Shown here: in pieces, positions 42,504 through 51,944 of the stretch
How positions within the stretch are numbered: the stretch's first letter is position 1
How the letters are laid out: each line of letters begins with the position of its first letter
Assembly: GCA_965215755.1 (NCBI GenBank)
Contig: OZ244119.1
Coordinates: forward strand, 930,001-994,000
Source of the DNA: Tectiglobus sp965215755
GTDB taxonomy: Bacteria; Pseudomonadota; Alphaproteobacteria; Rhizobiales; Hyphomicrobiaceae
DNA: 64,000 nucleotides
Reading direction: 5' to 3'
Notes under the pieces: generated by a model
Seen by the model: the letters and a program-made list of their open reading frames with translations, nothing else
Databases searched by the model: none
What the model was told of the DNA's origin: nothing
Position numbers and translations under genes: made by a program

Positions 42504-43364
42504 ATGACTGAAGCCCGAAAAAAACTGACTATTCCTGATCTTGCGGCGAAGAAAGCTGCTGGTGAGCGGCTTGTGATGGTCGCGGTTGGCGAAGTTCTGA
42601 GCGCCGCGTGGGCTGAGCGCGCTGGTGTCGACATTGTCGGTGTCGGGGACAGTCTTGGGATGACGCTTTACGGCCATGAGAACACGCTGGCTATGACAGT
42701 TGATCAGATGATCGAGCATACTCGGGCTGTGAGGCGCGGTGCGCCCAATACGTTCTCACTGGTTGCAATGCCGTACGGCTCATATGCTACTAAGGATATC
42801 GCCGTTCGAAATGCTGTTCGCTTGATGAAAGAGAGCGGGGCTGAAGCCGTCAAGCTTCAGGGTGGGCGAGAGATGTTCGATATCATCAAGGCTGTTGCCG
42901 ACGCCGGGGTGCCGGTGATGAGCCATGTTGGATTGCTTCCGCACTACGTTCATCGCCATGGCGGGTTCAAGATGCAAGGGCGGACAGCTGAGGATGCCCT
43001 CAAGATTGTCGACAATGCCAAGGCTATCGAGGAGGCTGGTGCCATCGGCCTGGAAATCGAGGCGGTGCCCTATGAGGTCGGCAAGGCCGTTGATGACGCG
43101 GTTTCGATCTTTACATTCTCTATTGGTGCCGGTGCGGCAGGCACCTGTCAGCTCTTGAATGGCTATGATCTGATTGGCGCGTTCGATACGTTCAAGCCGA
43201 AATTCGCAAAGCGCTACGGCAATGTTGTTGAAGTTGCTGTGGACGCCTTCAAAGCCTATGCGGAAGACGTACGATCAGGTTCATTCCCTGACGCTGATCA
43301 CTCCTACAAGATGAAGCCTGAGGAAGCCGAGAAACTTAAAGAAGCCTTGAAATCCGCCGACTAG
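42504..43364 (+). CDS. panB: 3-methyl-2-oxobutanoate hydroxymethyltransferase
   Basis: First step of pantothenate synthesis: transfers a hydroxymethyl group from methylene-THF to ketoisovalerate. The 286-residue TIM barrel shows VGVGDSLGMTLYGHENTL (about 46-63, metal aspartate included), VKLQGG near 120 and the HVGLLPH segment near 140. PanC is not adjacent. It may be co-transcribed with the methyltransferase but has its own 118-base leader. Confidence 0.95.
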   Translation: MTEARKKLTIPDLAAKKAAGERLVMVAVGEVLSAAWAERAGVDIVGVGDSLGMTLYGHENTLAMTVDQMIEHTRAVRRGAPNTFSLVAMPYGSYATKDIAVRNAVRLMKESGAEAVKLQGGREMFDIIKAVADAGVPVMSHVGLLPHYVHRHGGFKMQGRTAEDALKIVDNAKAIEEAGAIGLEIEAVPYEVGKAVDDAVSIFTFSIGAGAAGTCQLLNGYDLIGAFDTFKPKFAKRYGNVVEVAVDAFKAYAEDVRSGSFPDADHSYKMKPEEAEKLKEALKSAD

Positions 43365-43457
43365 ACGGGCTGTCTTTGACCTTGGGTGGCGCTGTACCTC
43401 GATATTTGCCCTGACCACCCTGCTCGTGAGCGTTGTGGTCAGGGCGTCGATCGTCCG

Positions 43458-43937
43458 TTATTTGCCTTTGAGCTGACGGAGGGCGCCGGCCCAATCTTCA
43501 ACGTGGTAGGTCTTTACAATCTTCCCGTCTTTCAACGTATGGATGTCGATGGACATAATGGTGAAGCTTTTGCCTTTGCCATCGACGCCGAACAGTGGGC
43601 CTTTTGGCGTTCCGCTAGCCCGACCGCGCACGATGACGCGATCGCCAGCCTGGATCATTTCTTCGACCTTCCACGTCATGTCGGGGATCAGTTTGGCAAA
43701 GAAACCAAGTTGGCCAATAAATGCGCCGGCAGTTTTGTTCTTGCCTGAATAGTTTCCAACGCTCTCCCAATTCGAGGCAACGCTGGCCTGGAACTTCTTT
43801 GCATGGGATGCAGATCCAGGATTGCTCAAGAAGTCATAGAACGTTTGAACAGTCGCTTTGTCGTCAGCGAATGCGGAAGCTGACATTGTGGCGATGGACA
43901 TTATGGCGGCGGCGAATAACAGCGTGAGCTTTCTCAT
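43458..43937 (-). CDS. Exported SnoaL-like/ester cyclase family protein
   Basis: Protein of 159 residues with a signal peptide (about 1-25, LLFAAAIMSIATMSASAFAD) and an NTF2-like cone fold (VQTFYDFLSNPGS, MTWKVEEMIQAGDRVIVRGRASG, VEDWAGALRQL), as in SnoaL-type proteins and carbonyl-binding ester cyclases. Periplasmic; ligand unknown. Divergent from the LysR gene at 44060, which may regulate it. Confidence 0.8.
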   Translation of the reverse strand: MRKLTLLFAAAIMSIATMSASAFADDKATVQTFYDFLSNPGSASHAKKFQASVASNWESVGNYSGKNKTAGAFIGQLGFFAKLIPDMTWKVEEMIQAGDRVIVRGRASGTPKGPLFGVDGKGKSFTIMSIDIHTLKDGKIVKTYHVEDWAGALRQLKGK

Positions 43938-44059
43938 GCTCGATCTCCTTTAAAGAAAACTGGGCATGCCGTTCTCGGACATGTCACAGAAAGGTAGACG
44001 TTGCCGATGTGTTTTATTAGATTGTATTGTTATCATTCTTTGTTCGATTATATGGAATA

Positions 44060-44932
44060 ATGATCAATCATCTTCGCGGTCTTGCTGTGTTTGCCAAAAC
44101 GGTTGAACATGGGTCGTTTCGATTGGCAGCGCGCGAGCTTAAGCTGTCGCCGTCTGTCGTCAGCCACCATATCTCCCAGCTTGAGGAACAGCTGGGTGTG
44201 GCACTGCTTTATCGGTCGACGCGGTCATTGTCTCTGACCCGCGATGGGGAGCAATTGATTGGGTCTGCACGTGAAATGGTGGCAGCGGCTGAGCGTGGGC
44301 TTGGTCTTGTCCGTGACCGGGTCTCAGGGCTCAGCGGAGAAATTCGGGTGACAGCCCCGGCCATCCTCGCGCAGTCAGAACTGGCCGAGAAGATAGCGCG
44401 TTTCGTTCGGGCGCATCCGAATGTGAAGCTCAATCTGGATTACTCGGATAGTCCACGCGATATCGTTGCTGACGGCATTGATGTCGCCATTCGTCTGGGT
44501 TGGCTCCGCGACAGTTCCCTCAAGGCGAGGAAGCTCTATGATGTAGAGCGGGTCGTCGTCGCATCGAAAGGGTATCTGACAGGGCGAACCCTGCCGAAAT
44601 CGCCCAGGGATATCGAGGGTTGGGACTGGATGGACTTGGCGCCCGTCCATGTTGCTCATGTTTTTCGTCATCAATCGCAGAAGGCAGTGACGCTGCGCCC
44701 GCCGTCGAGACTGACAGCGAACAGTGCGCTAGGGCTCAGTGAATTGGTTGCACGGGATGCCGGTCTTGCCATTCTTCCGCGGTTTTTGGTGGATGCCGAG
44801 GTTCGCTCGGGTGCGATGGTTATTCTTCTTGCTGACTGGAAACTTTCGTCGGTCGCCGCGTATGCTGTGCGTCCTAGTAATGCTCCACGGCAGGGTCTAT
44901 CGGCCGAGTTTGTTAAGGCGATTGCCGGTTAG
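44060..44932 (+). CDS. LysR-type transcriptional regulator
   Basis: Regulator of 290 residues of the CrgA-like LysR group: helix-turn-helix LAVFAKTVEHGSFRLAAREL and SVVSHHISQLEEQL, then effector domain with LRDSSLKARKL. ATG 44060 gives the usual N-terminus; an in-frame start at 44027 is less likely. Divergent from the SnoaL-like gene. Confidence 0.92.
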   Translation: MINHLRGLAVFAKTVEHGSFRLAARELKLSPSVVSHHISQLEEQLGVALLYRSTRSLSLTRDGEQLIGSAREMVAAAERGLGLVRDRVSGLSGEIRVTAPAILAQSELAEKIARFVRAHPNVKLNLDYSDSPRDIVADGIDVAIRLGWLRDSSLKARKLYDVERVVVASKGYLTGRTLPKSPRDIEGWDWMDLAPVHVAHVFRHQSQKAVTLRPPSRLTANSALGLSELVARDAGLAILPRFLVDAEVRSGAMVILLADWKLSSVAAYAVRPSNAPRQGLSAEFVKAIAG

Positions 44933-44957
44933 ATGATGGCAACCGATATGCCGGTGC

Positions 44958-46601
44958 TCAGTCTTGAGGAGACGACCGCAGAGCTGCCAAGGCTTCAGGT
45001 GTGTCGACATCAGTGAAGATCGCATCGGTATCGACGTCGACCTCCACCAGATCTTCTGCGTGTTGGGCTATCAGATGTCGTGCGCCGGCGTCACCAGATA
45101 ACGACTGTAGCTGATCGAAGAACGCAGAGGACCACAGAATTGGGTTGCCTCGGCGACCATGGTTGAATGGCACGCATATGCTACGACCGTCGTGCGGTGC
45201 GAAAGCAGCTATCAGCTGGTTGATCAGCTCTGCCGAGACCAGCGGCATGTCGCCGAGCAGTATAATCGCGCCGTCGCTGCCCGGAGGTAAGGCGCGAATT
45301 CCGGCTGCCAGAGATGTCGCTAGGCCATCTGCAAAATCCGGGTTGCTTGTGAACTCGACATTTAGCCCTGACAGTGCTTCTTGAACGCGGGTTTCTTCGT
45401 GGCCAGTCACAACAATGGTATTCCGGGCGAGGCTCTGCTGTGCAGCCTCGATGGCATGTCGGACCAGTGGTTTGCCGCCGAAGTCTTCTAGAAGTTTGTT
45501 GCGCTCTCCCATACGCGTTGAACGCCCACTGGCCAAAACGATGGCAGTGATATTCGCAGCATATCGCCCGGCGTTGTCGGGTTGTGCCTTTGCTGTCGCT
45601 TTTGCACGTGGTTGCGGCCGGCTGGGTATTTCCATCAACAGGCCACCGGGTGCCATGGCAGTGATATCGTCTCGTGTGACGGGGATATCCGCAAGCACAC
45701 GCTCAAGAACCCAGTCCAGACCGTTAATCTTCGGAGAACTTGCGCAGCTCGGAACGCCAACAACATTGCGGCCGTGTAGTTCGGCAAGCAAAAGCAGGTT
45801 GCCCGGATCAACTGGCATACCAAGATGAATGACACTGCCGCCAGCATCGGTTACGCCGCCCGGAATGACGTCTTCGCGGTCGACGATGGCCGAAGCCCCA
45901 AAGATCAGGATAGGGTCGGCGCCGGCGGTGTGCATCTCCTCAGCAGCCGCTTGGACGGCACCTCGCTCATGTGGAATGACCTTCTGATCCAGGACGCTAC
46001 TGCCACAGGCCACGATGCGATCGCTGATTGCTTTGATGCGCTTGTCGATCAATGAGGCCTTGGCGCCGGGCAAATCCGTGAGGATGAGGCCGACGTTGTG
46101 GCGATTGAATTGGGCGATGGAAACGAGCGGTGTATTTGCGGCGCACTTCTCCAAGGCTCGATCGAGTATGGACTGGTTGATGGCGAATGGAATGATCTTG
46201 ATGGTGGCAACCATCTGACCGGCTGCAACCCGCTCAAACGGCGAGAGTGTTGCAACTGTTAGTCCTTCGTCAATCCGGTTCAATGCGATTAGAGCGTCGC
46301 GATCGACCTGGAGAACACCGTCCGTGGTTGCAAAAACATTGGCGCGTCCAGTGAAGGCTTCAGCCAATCGGACACCTTTTCCAACAACTGCCTCGGCAAT
46401 GGCGGCGGCGGCGTCGTCTTCACGGATATCGTCGGCGTCCAGCGTTGCCGCTATGACGCTTGCAACATTGGCACGCTTCAGTTTTGCGATGTCTTCGCTT
46501 GAAAGTTGGCGTCCCTTTTTGATTCGACCGTCGGGCGTGTTTGCCGTGTGGGCAAGGATGCTGCCTTCAGCTTGATCGATATCGATGGGGCCAAACTTCA
46601 T
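44958..46601 (-). CDS. MoeA-type/MocA fusion: molybdopterin-binding plus NTP transferase domains
   Basis: Protein of 547 residues with two domains. Residues 1-340 carry a molybdopterin-binding (MoaB/MoeA-like) domain with ILIFGASAIVDREDVIP and NVVGVPSCASSPKINGLDWVLERVL. Residues 350-547 are a nucleotidyltransferase like MocA (IVLASGRSTRMGERNKLL, LLGDMPLVS, GRRGNPILW), which makes molybdopterin cytosine dinucleotide for xanthine-dehydrogenase/CO-dehydrogenase-type enzymes. The start overlaps the XdhC gene stop by 4 bases. It thus completes cofactor maturation in this operon. Confidence 0.9.
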   Translation of the reverse strand: MKFGPIDIDQAEGSILAHTANTPDGRIKKGRQLSSEDIAKLKRANVASVIAATLDADDIREDDAAAAIAEAVVGKGVRLAEAFTGRANVFATTDGVLQVDRDALIALNRIDEGLTVATLSPFERVAAGQMVATIKIIPFAINQSILDRALEKCAANTPLVSIAQFNRHNVGLILTDLPGAKASLIDKRIKAISDRIVACGSSVLDQKVIPHERGAVQAAAEEMHTAGADPILIFGASAIVDREDVIPGGVTDAGGSVIHLGMPVDPGNLLLLAELHGRNVVGVPSCASSPKINGLDWVLERVLADIPVTRDDITAMAPGGLLMEIPSRPQPRAKATAKAQPDNAGRYAANITAIVLASGRSTRMGERNKLLEDFGGKPLVRHAIEAAQQSLARNTIVVTGHEETRVQEALSGLNVEFTSNPDFADGLATSLAAGIRALPPGSDGAIILLGDMPLVSAELINQLIAAFAPHDGRSICVPFNHGRRGNPILWSSAFFDQLQSLSGDAGARHLIAQHAEDLVEVDVDTDAIFTDVDTPEALAALRSSPQD

Positions 46602-47293
46602 TCTGCCGCCGTCAGTTTGCCGCGAAGAGCAGCTGTCACCTCGGCCATAATCGAGATCGCAATCTCATTTGGACCGATGGCACCGATATCAAGCCCGATG
46701 GGCGCGTTGATGCGGGCCAGGGCTTGCTCACTCAGGCCTGCTGCGGTGAGTCGGTCAACACGCTTGGCATGTGTGCGTCTGCTACCCAGAGCGCCGATAT
46801 AGAAGACTTCAGATGCAAGCGCGATCTCGAGTGCTGGATCATCAATCTTCGGGTCATGTGTAAGCGCCACGAAGGCGGTTCGTGTATCCAGTCCGACCTC
46901 GGGCAGTGCTTCATCTGGCCAGCGCGCATCGCGCGGCACGCCGGCGAAACGCTCTTCGCTTGCAAATGCGGTGCGGGGGTCGATAACGATAGGGTCGTAG
47001 CCTGCCTGGACCGCCATCGGGATCAGAGCCTGGGAAATGTGAACTGCACCTATCAAAACCAGCCGCAGCGGCGGGTTATGAATGTTGATGAAAATCTCTT
47101 CACCGCCGACCTCCATGGTCCGGCTGCGGTCGGTTCGGAAGCCGTCGGTTATGGCATCTGACAATTCGGCATCCGCGATGGCTTGACCGCGTTCGATGAG
47201 CTGTTGCTTGCCACTCGCAAGCCAGGTTACCAGCGCAACGGGTGTGCGTGCTGCCTTTGCCTGCAGCAATTGATCGAGCAGCGTGCGTTCCAT
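46598..47293 (-). CDS. XdhC family protein, C-terminal Rossmann type
   Basis: Protein of 231 residues containing the XdhC C-terminal Rossmann domain (RLVLIGAVHISQALIPMA near 75-92, then ALTHDPKIDDPAL and YIGALGSRRTHAKRV). XdhC binds molybdenum cofactor, directs its sulfuration and inserts it into molybdenum hydroxylases. The conserved N-terminal part is encoded separately in the gene just upstream, so the function is split over two proteins. Overlaps the MocA fusion gene by 4 bases. Confidence 0.88.
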   Translation of the reverse strand: MERTLLDQLLQAKAARTPVALVTWLASGKQQLIERGQAIADAELSDAITDGFRTDRSRTMEVGGEEIFINIHNPPLRLVLIGAVHISQALIPMAVQAGYDPIVIDPRTAFASEERFAGVPRDARWPDEALPEVGLDTRTAFVALTHDPKIDDPALEIALASEVFYIGALGSRRTHAKRVDRLTAAGLSEQALARINAPIGLDIGAIGPNEIAISIMAEVTAALRGKLTAAE

Positions 47294-47338
47294 GACGTAT
47301 TGGCCTCTTCGCAGCTAAGTCGTTACGGGGCTGGCGGC

Positions 47339-47665
47339 TTAACTCGCCGTGATTGGCTCAACGTAAACGCGAATACGCCCGCCACAGGCCAGGCCAACCT
47401 GCCAGGCCGTTTCGTCCTCGACGCCGAACTCCATAACTGTTGATTTGCCGCTCTCGATGACATCAGCGGCTTCAACGATCACGGCGCCCTCGACACAGCC
47501 GCCTGAGACGGAACCTTCAAAGTTACCGTCAGCATCGATCAGCAATTGACTGCCGACGGGCTGTGGCGCCGAGCCCCATGTTTCGATAACAGTTGCGATG
47601 GCGACCTTGCGGCCGGCACCAAGCCAGTCACCGGCCATGCTAAGTATCGGTTGTTGTCCATCCAT
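47339..47665 (-). CDS. XdhC/CoxI family protein, N-terminal domain only
   Basis: Protein of 108 residues equal to the XdhC_CoxI domain: IETWGSAPQPVGSQLLID, SGGCVEGAVI and GLACGGRIRVYVE. The cysteines in GGCVEG and ACGG are the conserved ones used in cofactor handling. It precedes the Rossmann-type partner by 45 bases. Split XdhC pairs of this kind occur with CO-dehydrogenase-type clusters. Confidence 0.88.
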   Translation of the reverse strand: MDGQQPILSMAGDWLGAGRKVAIATVIETWGSAPQPVGSQLLIDADGNFEGSVSGGCVEGAVIVEAADVIESGKSTVMEFGVEDETAWQVGLACGGRIRVYVEPITAS

Positions 47666-47734
47666 CGGGCAGTTGATCCTTGCTCACTCAACCGCCGTCA
47701 AACACCAAAGACCGGGTATGGTTCGGTCTGAGGT

Positions 47735-48352
47735 CTACCTGGTGAAGTACCATGCAGCGCCGACGACGATGATGCCTCCTATAATCCACCATATATAGGA
47801 CGAACCGCCGGAATTTGCACTAGCTGGCGCTGATTGTTGCGTTGCGGCTGGCGCAGCTGAAGGTGCGGAGGCAGCTGACGCGTTTACTTCAGTCGACGTC
47901 GTGTCGTTTTCTGCGGGTCCGAACTCCGCTGCGAGATTGTCGAAAAACTTGTTGGCAAGGTTGGCGGCCGTGGCGTCGATCAGGCGGGCGCCGAGTTGGG
48001 CGATTTTACCGGCGACCTTTGCATCAACATCGTAAGTGAGTTCTGTGCCACCGTCTTTGGCTTCCAGCTTGACGTCTGCGCCGCCACTGGCGGATCCGGC
48101 TGCGCCGCCCTTGCCGGTTCCGCTGATCCGATACGAGTTCGGCGGGTTCATATCGCTGAGTGTGACTTCGCCGTTAAACTTGGCATTGATCGGCCCGATC
48201 TTGAGACCGACGGTCGCCTTCAGTTGATCGTCAGCGACTTTCTCCAGCGACTGGCAACCAGGAATGCAGCGCTTGAGCACATCGACATCATTGAGGGCAG
48301 CCCAGACGTCTTGCTGCGCAGCAGGCAGTTGGCGTGTTCCAGACATTTTCAT
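47735..48352 (-). CDS. coxG: CoxG family SRPBCC protein with C-terminal anchor
   Basis: Protein of 205 residues. Residues 1-145 are the CoxG domain (MKMSGTRQLPAAQQDVWAAL opening, IPGCQSLEKV, SGTGKGGAAGSASG), followed by an Ala/Ser/Pro-rich linker and one membrane helix at the end (WWIIGGIIVVGAAWYF). In Oligotropha CoxG recruits CO dehydrogenase to the membrane, and related proteins help other molybdenum hydroxylases. No cox structural gene is present. Confidence 0.85.
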   Translation of the reverse strand: MKMSGTRQLPAAQQDVWAALNDVDVLKRCIPGCQSLEKVADDQLKATVGLKIGPINAKFNGEVTLSDMNPPNSYRISGTGKGGAAGSASGGADVKLEAKDGGTELTYDVDAKVAGKIAQLGARLIDATAANLANKFFDNLAAEFGPAENDTTSTEVNASAASAPSAAPAATQQSAPASANSGGSSYIWWIIGGIIVVGAAWYFTR

Positions 48353-48397
48353 TGTTCAGTCCTCCCAGGTGCCGTTTTTTGTGTACGGCAGTAACTT

Positions 48398-49792
48398 TTA
48401 CAAAAGAGCCATAGGCGCAGTTGGGAATGGTCCGCGGTCTTGTTCGTAGGCCGCTGCAATTCGGGTTGCCATAGCCTCGTCGTTGCCGCGCGCGACAATG
48501 TGCAGTGACGTCGGGCCTGCTCCGTCAGCAATACCCATTGGAACTGCGAAGGCGCAAAAACCGAGGTAATTGACGACGCGTGTGAAGCGCGCCGGCGTTC
48601 GGGATTGGTCAACCTCACTGATCGGTTGAGGAGGGGTTGAGAGTGTCGGCGTCAGGTAAGCTGCAAATCCACGCATTCCTTTGACAGCGCTGATCTTGTT
48701 TTGCTGTCGCCGCTGCAGCATCGCGATGTACTCCCGGCTTGAGACATCGCGTCCTGCGAGGATGCGCGGCTTCACGTCTTCATCAACCTGGTTGGAGGGG
48801 CGCTCATACATGTCCTTGTGGTGATAGTATCCCTCACAAGAAATGATCAGGCCGGTGCCATCACGCATATCTTCGGATGTTGCATCGAGTTCCAATGGAA
48901 CCACTTCGGCGCCGAGGGTGCGGAGCCGGTCCAACGCAGCATCGTAATGTTCGAGGACAATACTATCGATACCGTTGCGTTCTGGTTCGGTCAGACAGCC
49001 GAGCTTGAGGCCGTTGATCCCTCTACTCAGTTCGGCATAGAGCCCTTCACTGTTCGCGAGATCACTGCCGATCGCTGTCGGATGCCGGCCATCCATTGTT
49101 TCAAACATAATGATGGCGTCGCGAACAGTACGCGCCATGGGGCCTGGTGTGTCGAGTGTGTGAGACAGTGGTTGAATGCCTTCAAGTGGCAGACGGCCTT
49201 CAGTCACTTTGAGGCCGGACAGGCCGCAAAAGCCTGACGGAATACGAACTGAACCGCCGGTGTCGGTACCGACAGCACAACCGGCCATGCCAGCAGCCAC
49301 TGCGGCACCAGAGCCGCTTGATGAGCCGCCTGGCGTTCTCGCGACCTCGGTATCCCATGGGTTCCAAGGTGTGCCGCGAACGGTATTCGTTCCCCAGGCG
49401 CCATAGGCGACTTCGACTGTCTTGGTCTTGCCAACAAGAATGCCGCCGCCGGCGAGCAGGCGCTTGGCAATCGTTGCGGTTTCCGTGGCTGGTTCCTGAC
49501 CATAGACCATGGTGCCGCCGGTCGTGATCATTCCTTTGACATCGACAAGGTCTTTGAGTGCGAACGGGATACCATGAAACGGTCCAATGGTGTGCCCTGT
49601 CTTGATGGCCTTTGTTGCGGCTTCAGCTGCTTCTCGGGCCTGGTCTTCCAGTACGATCTCGAAAGCACCGATCTTGCTTTCCAGTTTTTGAATCTGGCCG
49701 ATCGTTTCTTCGACAACTTCGCTGGGTGTCAGGCTGCCATCTTGATATCCTGCCGCCATGTCTGAAATCGGCAGCAGCGCTTTGTTGGTCAT
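48398..49792 (-). CDS. Amidase signature family hydrolase
   Basis: Amidase of 464 residues with the Ser-cisSer-Lys triad: lysine in LVGKTKTVEVAYG (near 121), cis-serine in GGSSSGSGAA (near 153) and nucleophile serine in GTDTGGSVRIPSG (near 178). It would hydrolyse an amide or carbamoyl compound. It heads a five-gene minus-strand run ending in the MocA fusion, so the amide may be a precursor or product of a molybdenum hydroxylase reaction. The closeness to GatA is only by family: no gatB/gatC is present. Confidence 0.9.
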   Translation of the reverse strand: MTNKALLPISDMAAGYQDGSLTPSEVVEETIGQIQKLESKIGAFEIVLEDQAREAAEAATKAIKTGHTIGPFHGIPFALKDLVDVKGMITTGGTMVYGQEPATETATIAKRLLAGGGILVGKTKTVEVAYGAWGTNTVRGTPWNPWDTEVARTPGGSSSGSGAAVAAGMAGCAVGTDTGGSVRIPSGFCGLSGLKVTEGRLPLEGIQPLSHTLDTPGPMARTVRDAIIMFETMDGRHPTAIGSDLANSEGLYAELSRGINGLKLGCLTEPERNGIDSIVLEHYDAALDRLRTLGAEVVPLELDATSEDMRDGTGLIISCEGYYHHKDMYERPSNQVDEDVKPRILAGRDVSSREYIAMLQRRQQNKISAVKGMRGFAAYLTPTLSTPPQPISEVDQSRTPARFTRVVNYLGFCAFAVPMGIADGAGPTSLHIVARGNDEAMATRIAAAYEQDRGPFPTAPMALL

Positions 49793-49907
49793 TCTTGATT
49801 CCGAATTTCTGGTTCTTTGGAGCTGGTAGAGCTCGCTTCATGGTCATAACTCGACCTGGATGCTAAAAGCTCAACGAGCACGGCGCAAGCAGGACGAAGG
49901 ATTGACG

Positions 49908-50339
49908 ATGCAACCTATGAAGGTCAACGACGAGATTACGGTTTGCGGAGCAATCAATGCAGCCGATGTGGCCGCGATCAAGGGGGCTGGTTTTCGTTCG
50001 ATCATTTGCAATCGATTTGACGGTGAAGATCCTGGCCAGACGAGCTTTGCCGCGATTGAGGCAGCTGCTGCCGAGCAAGGACTCGAGGCCGTCTGGCAGC
50101 CTGTTGGTGGCATGGTCGAAGATGCGGACGGCCAGGAGTTTGGCCGAATATTTGACGGTCTACCAAAGCCGGTATTTGCCTATTGTCGAGCAGGCACGCG
50201 TTGCGTCGTGCTTTGGTCTTTGTCGCAGGCTGGTCGGCTTTCGTTCAAGGAGATCATGGCAGGAGGAGCCGAAGCGGGGTATGATCTTCGCGGACTGGCT
50301 CCGAGGATTGAGGCTTTGGCAGAAGTCCGCGGCAAGTAG
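49908..50339 (+). CDS. DUF442/TIGR01244 sulfur transferase or phosphatase-like protein
   Basis: Protein of 143 residues of the beta-lactamase-hydrolase-like phosphatase group, with the Cys loop FAYCRAGTRC near residue 95, a variant of the dual-specificity P-loop. Related domains sit in front of persulfide dioxygenases in sulfide metabolism. ATG 49908 with AAGGA upstream is chosen; an earlier in-frame start at 49860 adds basic residues. Divergent from the amidase operon. Confidence 0.82.
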   Translation: MQPMKVNDEITVCGAINAADVAAIKGAGFRSIICNRFDGEDPGQTSFAAIEAAAAEQGLEAVWQPVGGMVEDADGQEFGRIFDGLPKPVFAYCRAGTRCVVLWSLSQAGRLSFKEIMAGGAEAGYDLRGLAPRIEALAEVRGK

Positions 50340-50485
50340 CCAAGCTTACGACCGGTACTGTCGGGATCTTTACCGGTGCAACACACCTTTTGCCGTCGAC
50401 GCAGGTTGTTTGGCTCCCTGCCGGTCATCGCTTTCGTGTTAGCGGTTGTGAGGAGCTGTCCGGTTCTACTTGAGACAATGATGCC

Positions 50486-51529
50486 TCAGTACAGCGTGTT
50501 GTCGACGGGCTGCAATGGTTCCGGGATATTGTTGCTTTGTAGCGCTTGCTTCACGTCAATTTCGATCTGGCGGATTATTGCTGATAGCGGGACGTCAGTT
50601 GCGCCGCCTTCGAACGGATCTTCATGGCTCTCGCTGACCCGTTCCATCATCAGGAATATCCATGAGATCAGAACCGCGAATGGGGCGAGGGCGAAAACGT
50701 AGCCGTGTGTTATGTTGGTGGAGAGGTCGTGGAGCCGTGCTTCTTTCTCGAAGACATCAAGGAATGCGAGTGGCAGCATCATGACAAGGACCCACGTAAA
50801 CAGTCTACCAAACAACGTCACCTGCCGGGGGAAAGGTGTGAACTTGATGCGTTCGCAGGCTCCATAGGCAACGGTGAGGCGGCCCAGTAATTCAGTCAAG
50901 GCGACGTGGCGGATGGGGTCGAGTACGCCTGCATCAGCCAGTTTGCGCAAATCGTTTGCTTGTTGCAGCATTAGGAAGTAGGGCGGGTTATGGTAGGCCT
51001 CTGCGGCTGCGCATTCTTTGCTGTCAAGAAACTCAGGGTATGCGTTGGCATGCTGGACTATGCGCACGTGGCTGGGTTCAGTACTGCGATGTCCAAACAG
51101 TCTGCGTCCGCGACTGTTTTTGAGGCGTGATTGGCGCCTTAGCATATGGGCCGCCAAATAAACCCATCCGATATGCCGTTGGAGTATTCTCTCAACAATC
51201 GGATGCTCGGTCGGCTTTTCGGAGCCGTCAGGGTTAGTCTGCACGAGGCTATTGATCTGGATGACGAATTCACGGCTTTGGGCAAAGATGAGACCGAGGG
51301 CCGTCCGCGCCTCCCACCAGCGACTGTAGGCTGATGCATTTTTGAATGCGACGTACAATGAAACTGCGATACCAACAAGAGTGACCGGTAGGACAGGCAG
51401 CACGATCCATTTGAAATTGGCAACTTCATGCAGGTACACGACGGTGACGGACCAAGTGGCCGTCACGATGACTGGGACGAGTGCTTCCCGCAGGAGTGGG
51501 CGGACTTGCAATCTTGTGCTGAGGTACAT
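50486..51529 (-). CDS. Bestrophin family ion channel
   Basis: Membrane protein of 347 residues of the bestrophin/UPF0187 family: N-terminal helices with LPVLPVTLVGIAVSLYVAFKNASAYSRWWEAR (conserved SYxRWWEAR-like segment near 62-75), later PFAVLISWIFLMMERVSE and the DPFEGGATDVPLSAI C-terminal motif. Bacterial members form pentameric anion or cation channels. Stands alone. Confidence 0.9.
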   Translation of the reverse strand: MYLSTRLQVRPLLREALVPVIVTATWSVTVVYLHEVANFKWIVLPVLPVTLVGIAVSLYVAFKNASAYSRWWEARTALGLIFAQSREFVIQINSLVQTNPDGSEKPTEHPIVERILQRHIGWVYLAAHMLRRQSRLKNSRGRRLFGHRSTEPSHVRIVQHANAYPEFLDSKECAAAEAYHNPPYFLMLQQANDLRKLADAGVLDPIRHVALTELLGRLTVAYGACERIKFTPFPRQVTLFGRLFTWVLVMMLPLAFLDVFEKEARLHDLSTNITHGYVFALAPFAVLISWIFLMMERVSESHEDPFEGGATDVPLSAIIRQIEIDVKQALQSNNIPEPLQPVDNTLY

Positions 51530-51745
51530 GGCGCAGGCTTGGCTTAGATGGGGTAGGCTGCAAATTTGCGTGCCCGGCAGAACAGCGGACAGTAGGCGCG
51601 GACGTTTCCTGAAAGGGAAATCTGCATCAGTACTCCGACTTTCTCAGTCCCTACGCCGTCCAAGACGAGGAAACAAACACACAACCGCAAAGATCGCGGC
51701 TTCGTTTCTCTAGCGATCCTTTCTACCGTGGTTGGGCCTGGAGCG

Positions 51746-51928
51746 TTATGACGTTGGCGCGAAAACGGTCATTGAGAGAATTTTCTTGTAGTCACGGAAG
51801 TTGAGCAGTGGATTGCAATCAAGCGCCCAGAGTGTCTGCATTTCGATTGGATATGCCGTGTTGTCCGGCGTTCCGAGCGTTCTCAGTGGCCGATTGAACG
51901 AATGCTTAACGCCCCGGTTGACCAGCAT
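51746..51928 (-). pseudogene. Possible glycoside-hydrolase (debranching-enzyme-like) relic
   Basis: A 60-codon frame reads NRPLRTLGTPDNTAYPIEMQ, then TLWALD and NFRDYKKIL. The PIEMQTLW segment resembles the P-x-E-I-Q-A-L-W core of glycogen-debranching/GH family enzymes. It lacks any start region or remainder, so it would be a fragment. The match is from memory of the motif only. Confidence 0.3.
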
Positions 51929-51944
51929 GCTTCAGCTATAGCGA

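Noticed and set aside
48398..49792. Amidase as GatA of the tRNA amidotransferase
   Set aside because: No gatB or gatC nearby, and the operon context is molybdenum cofactor maturation.
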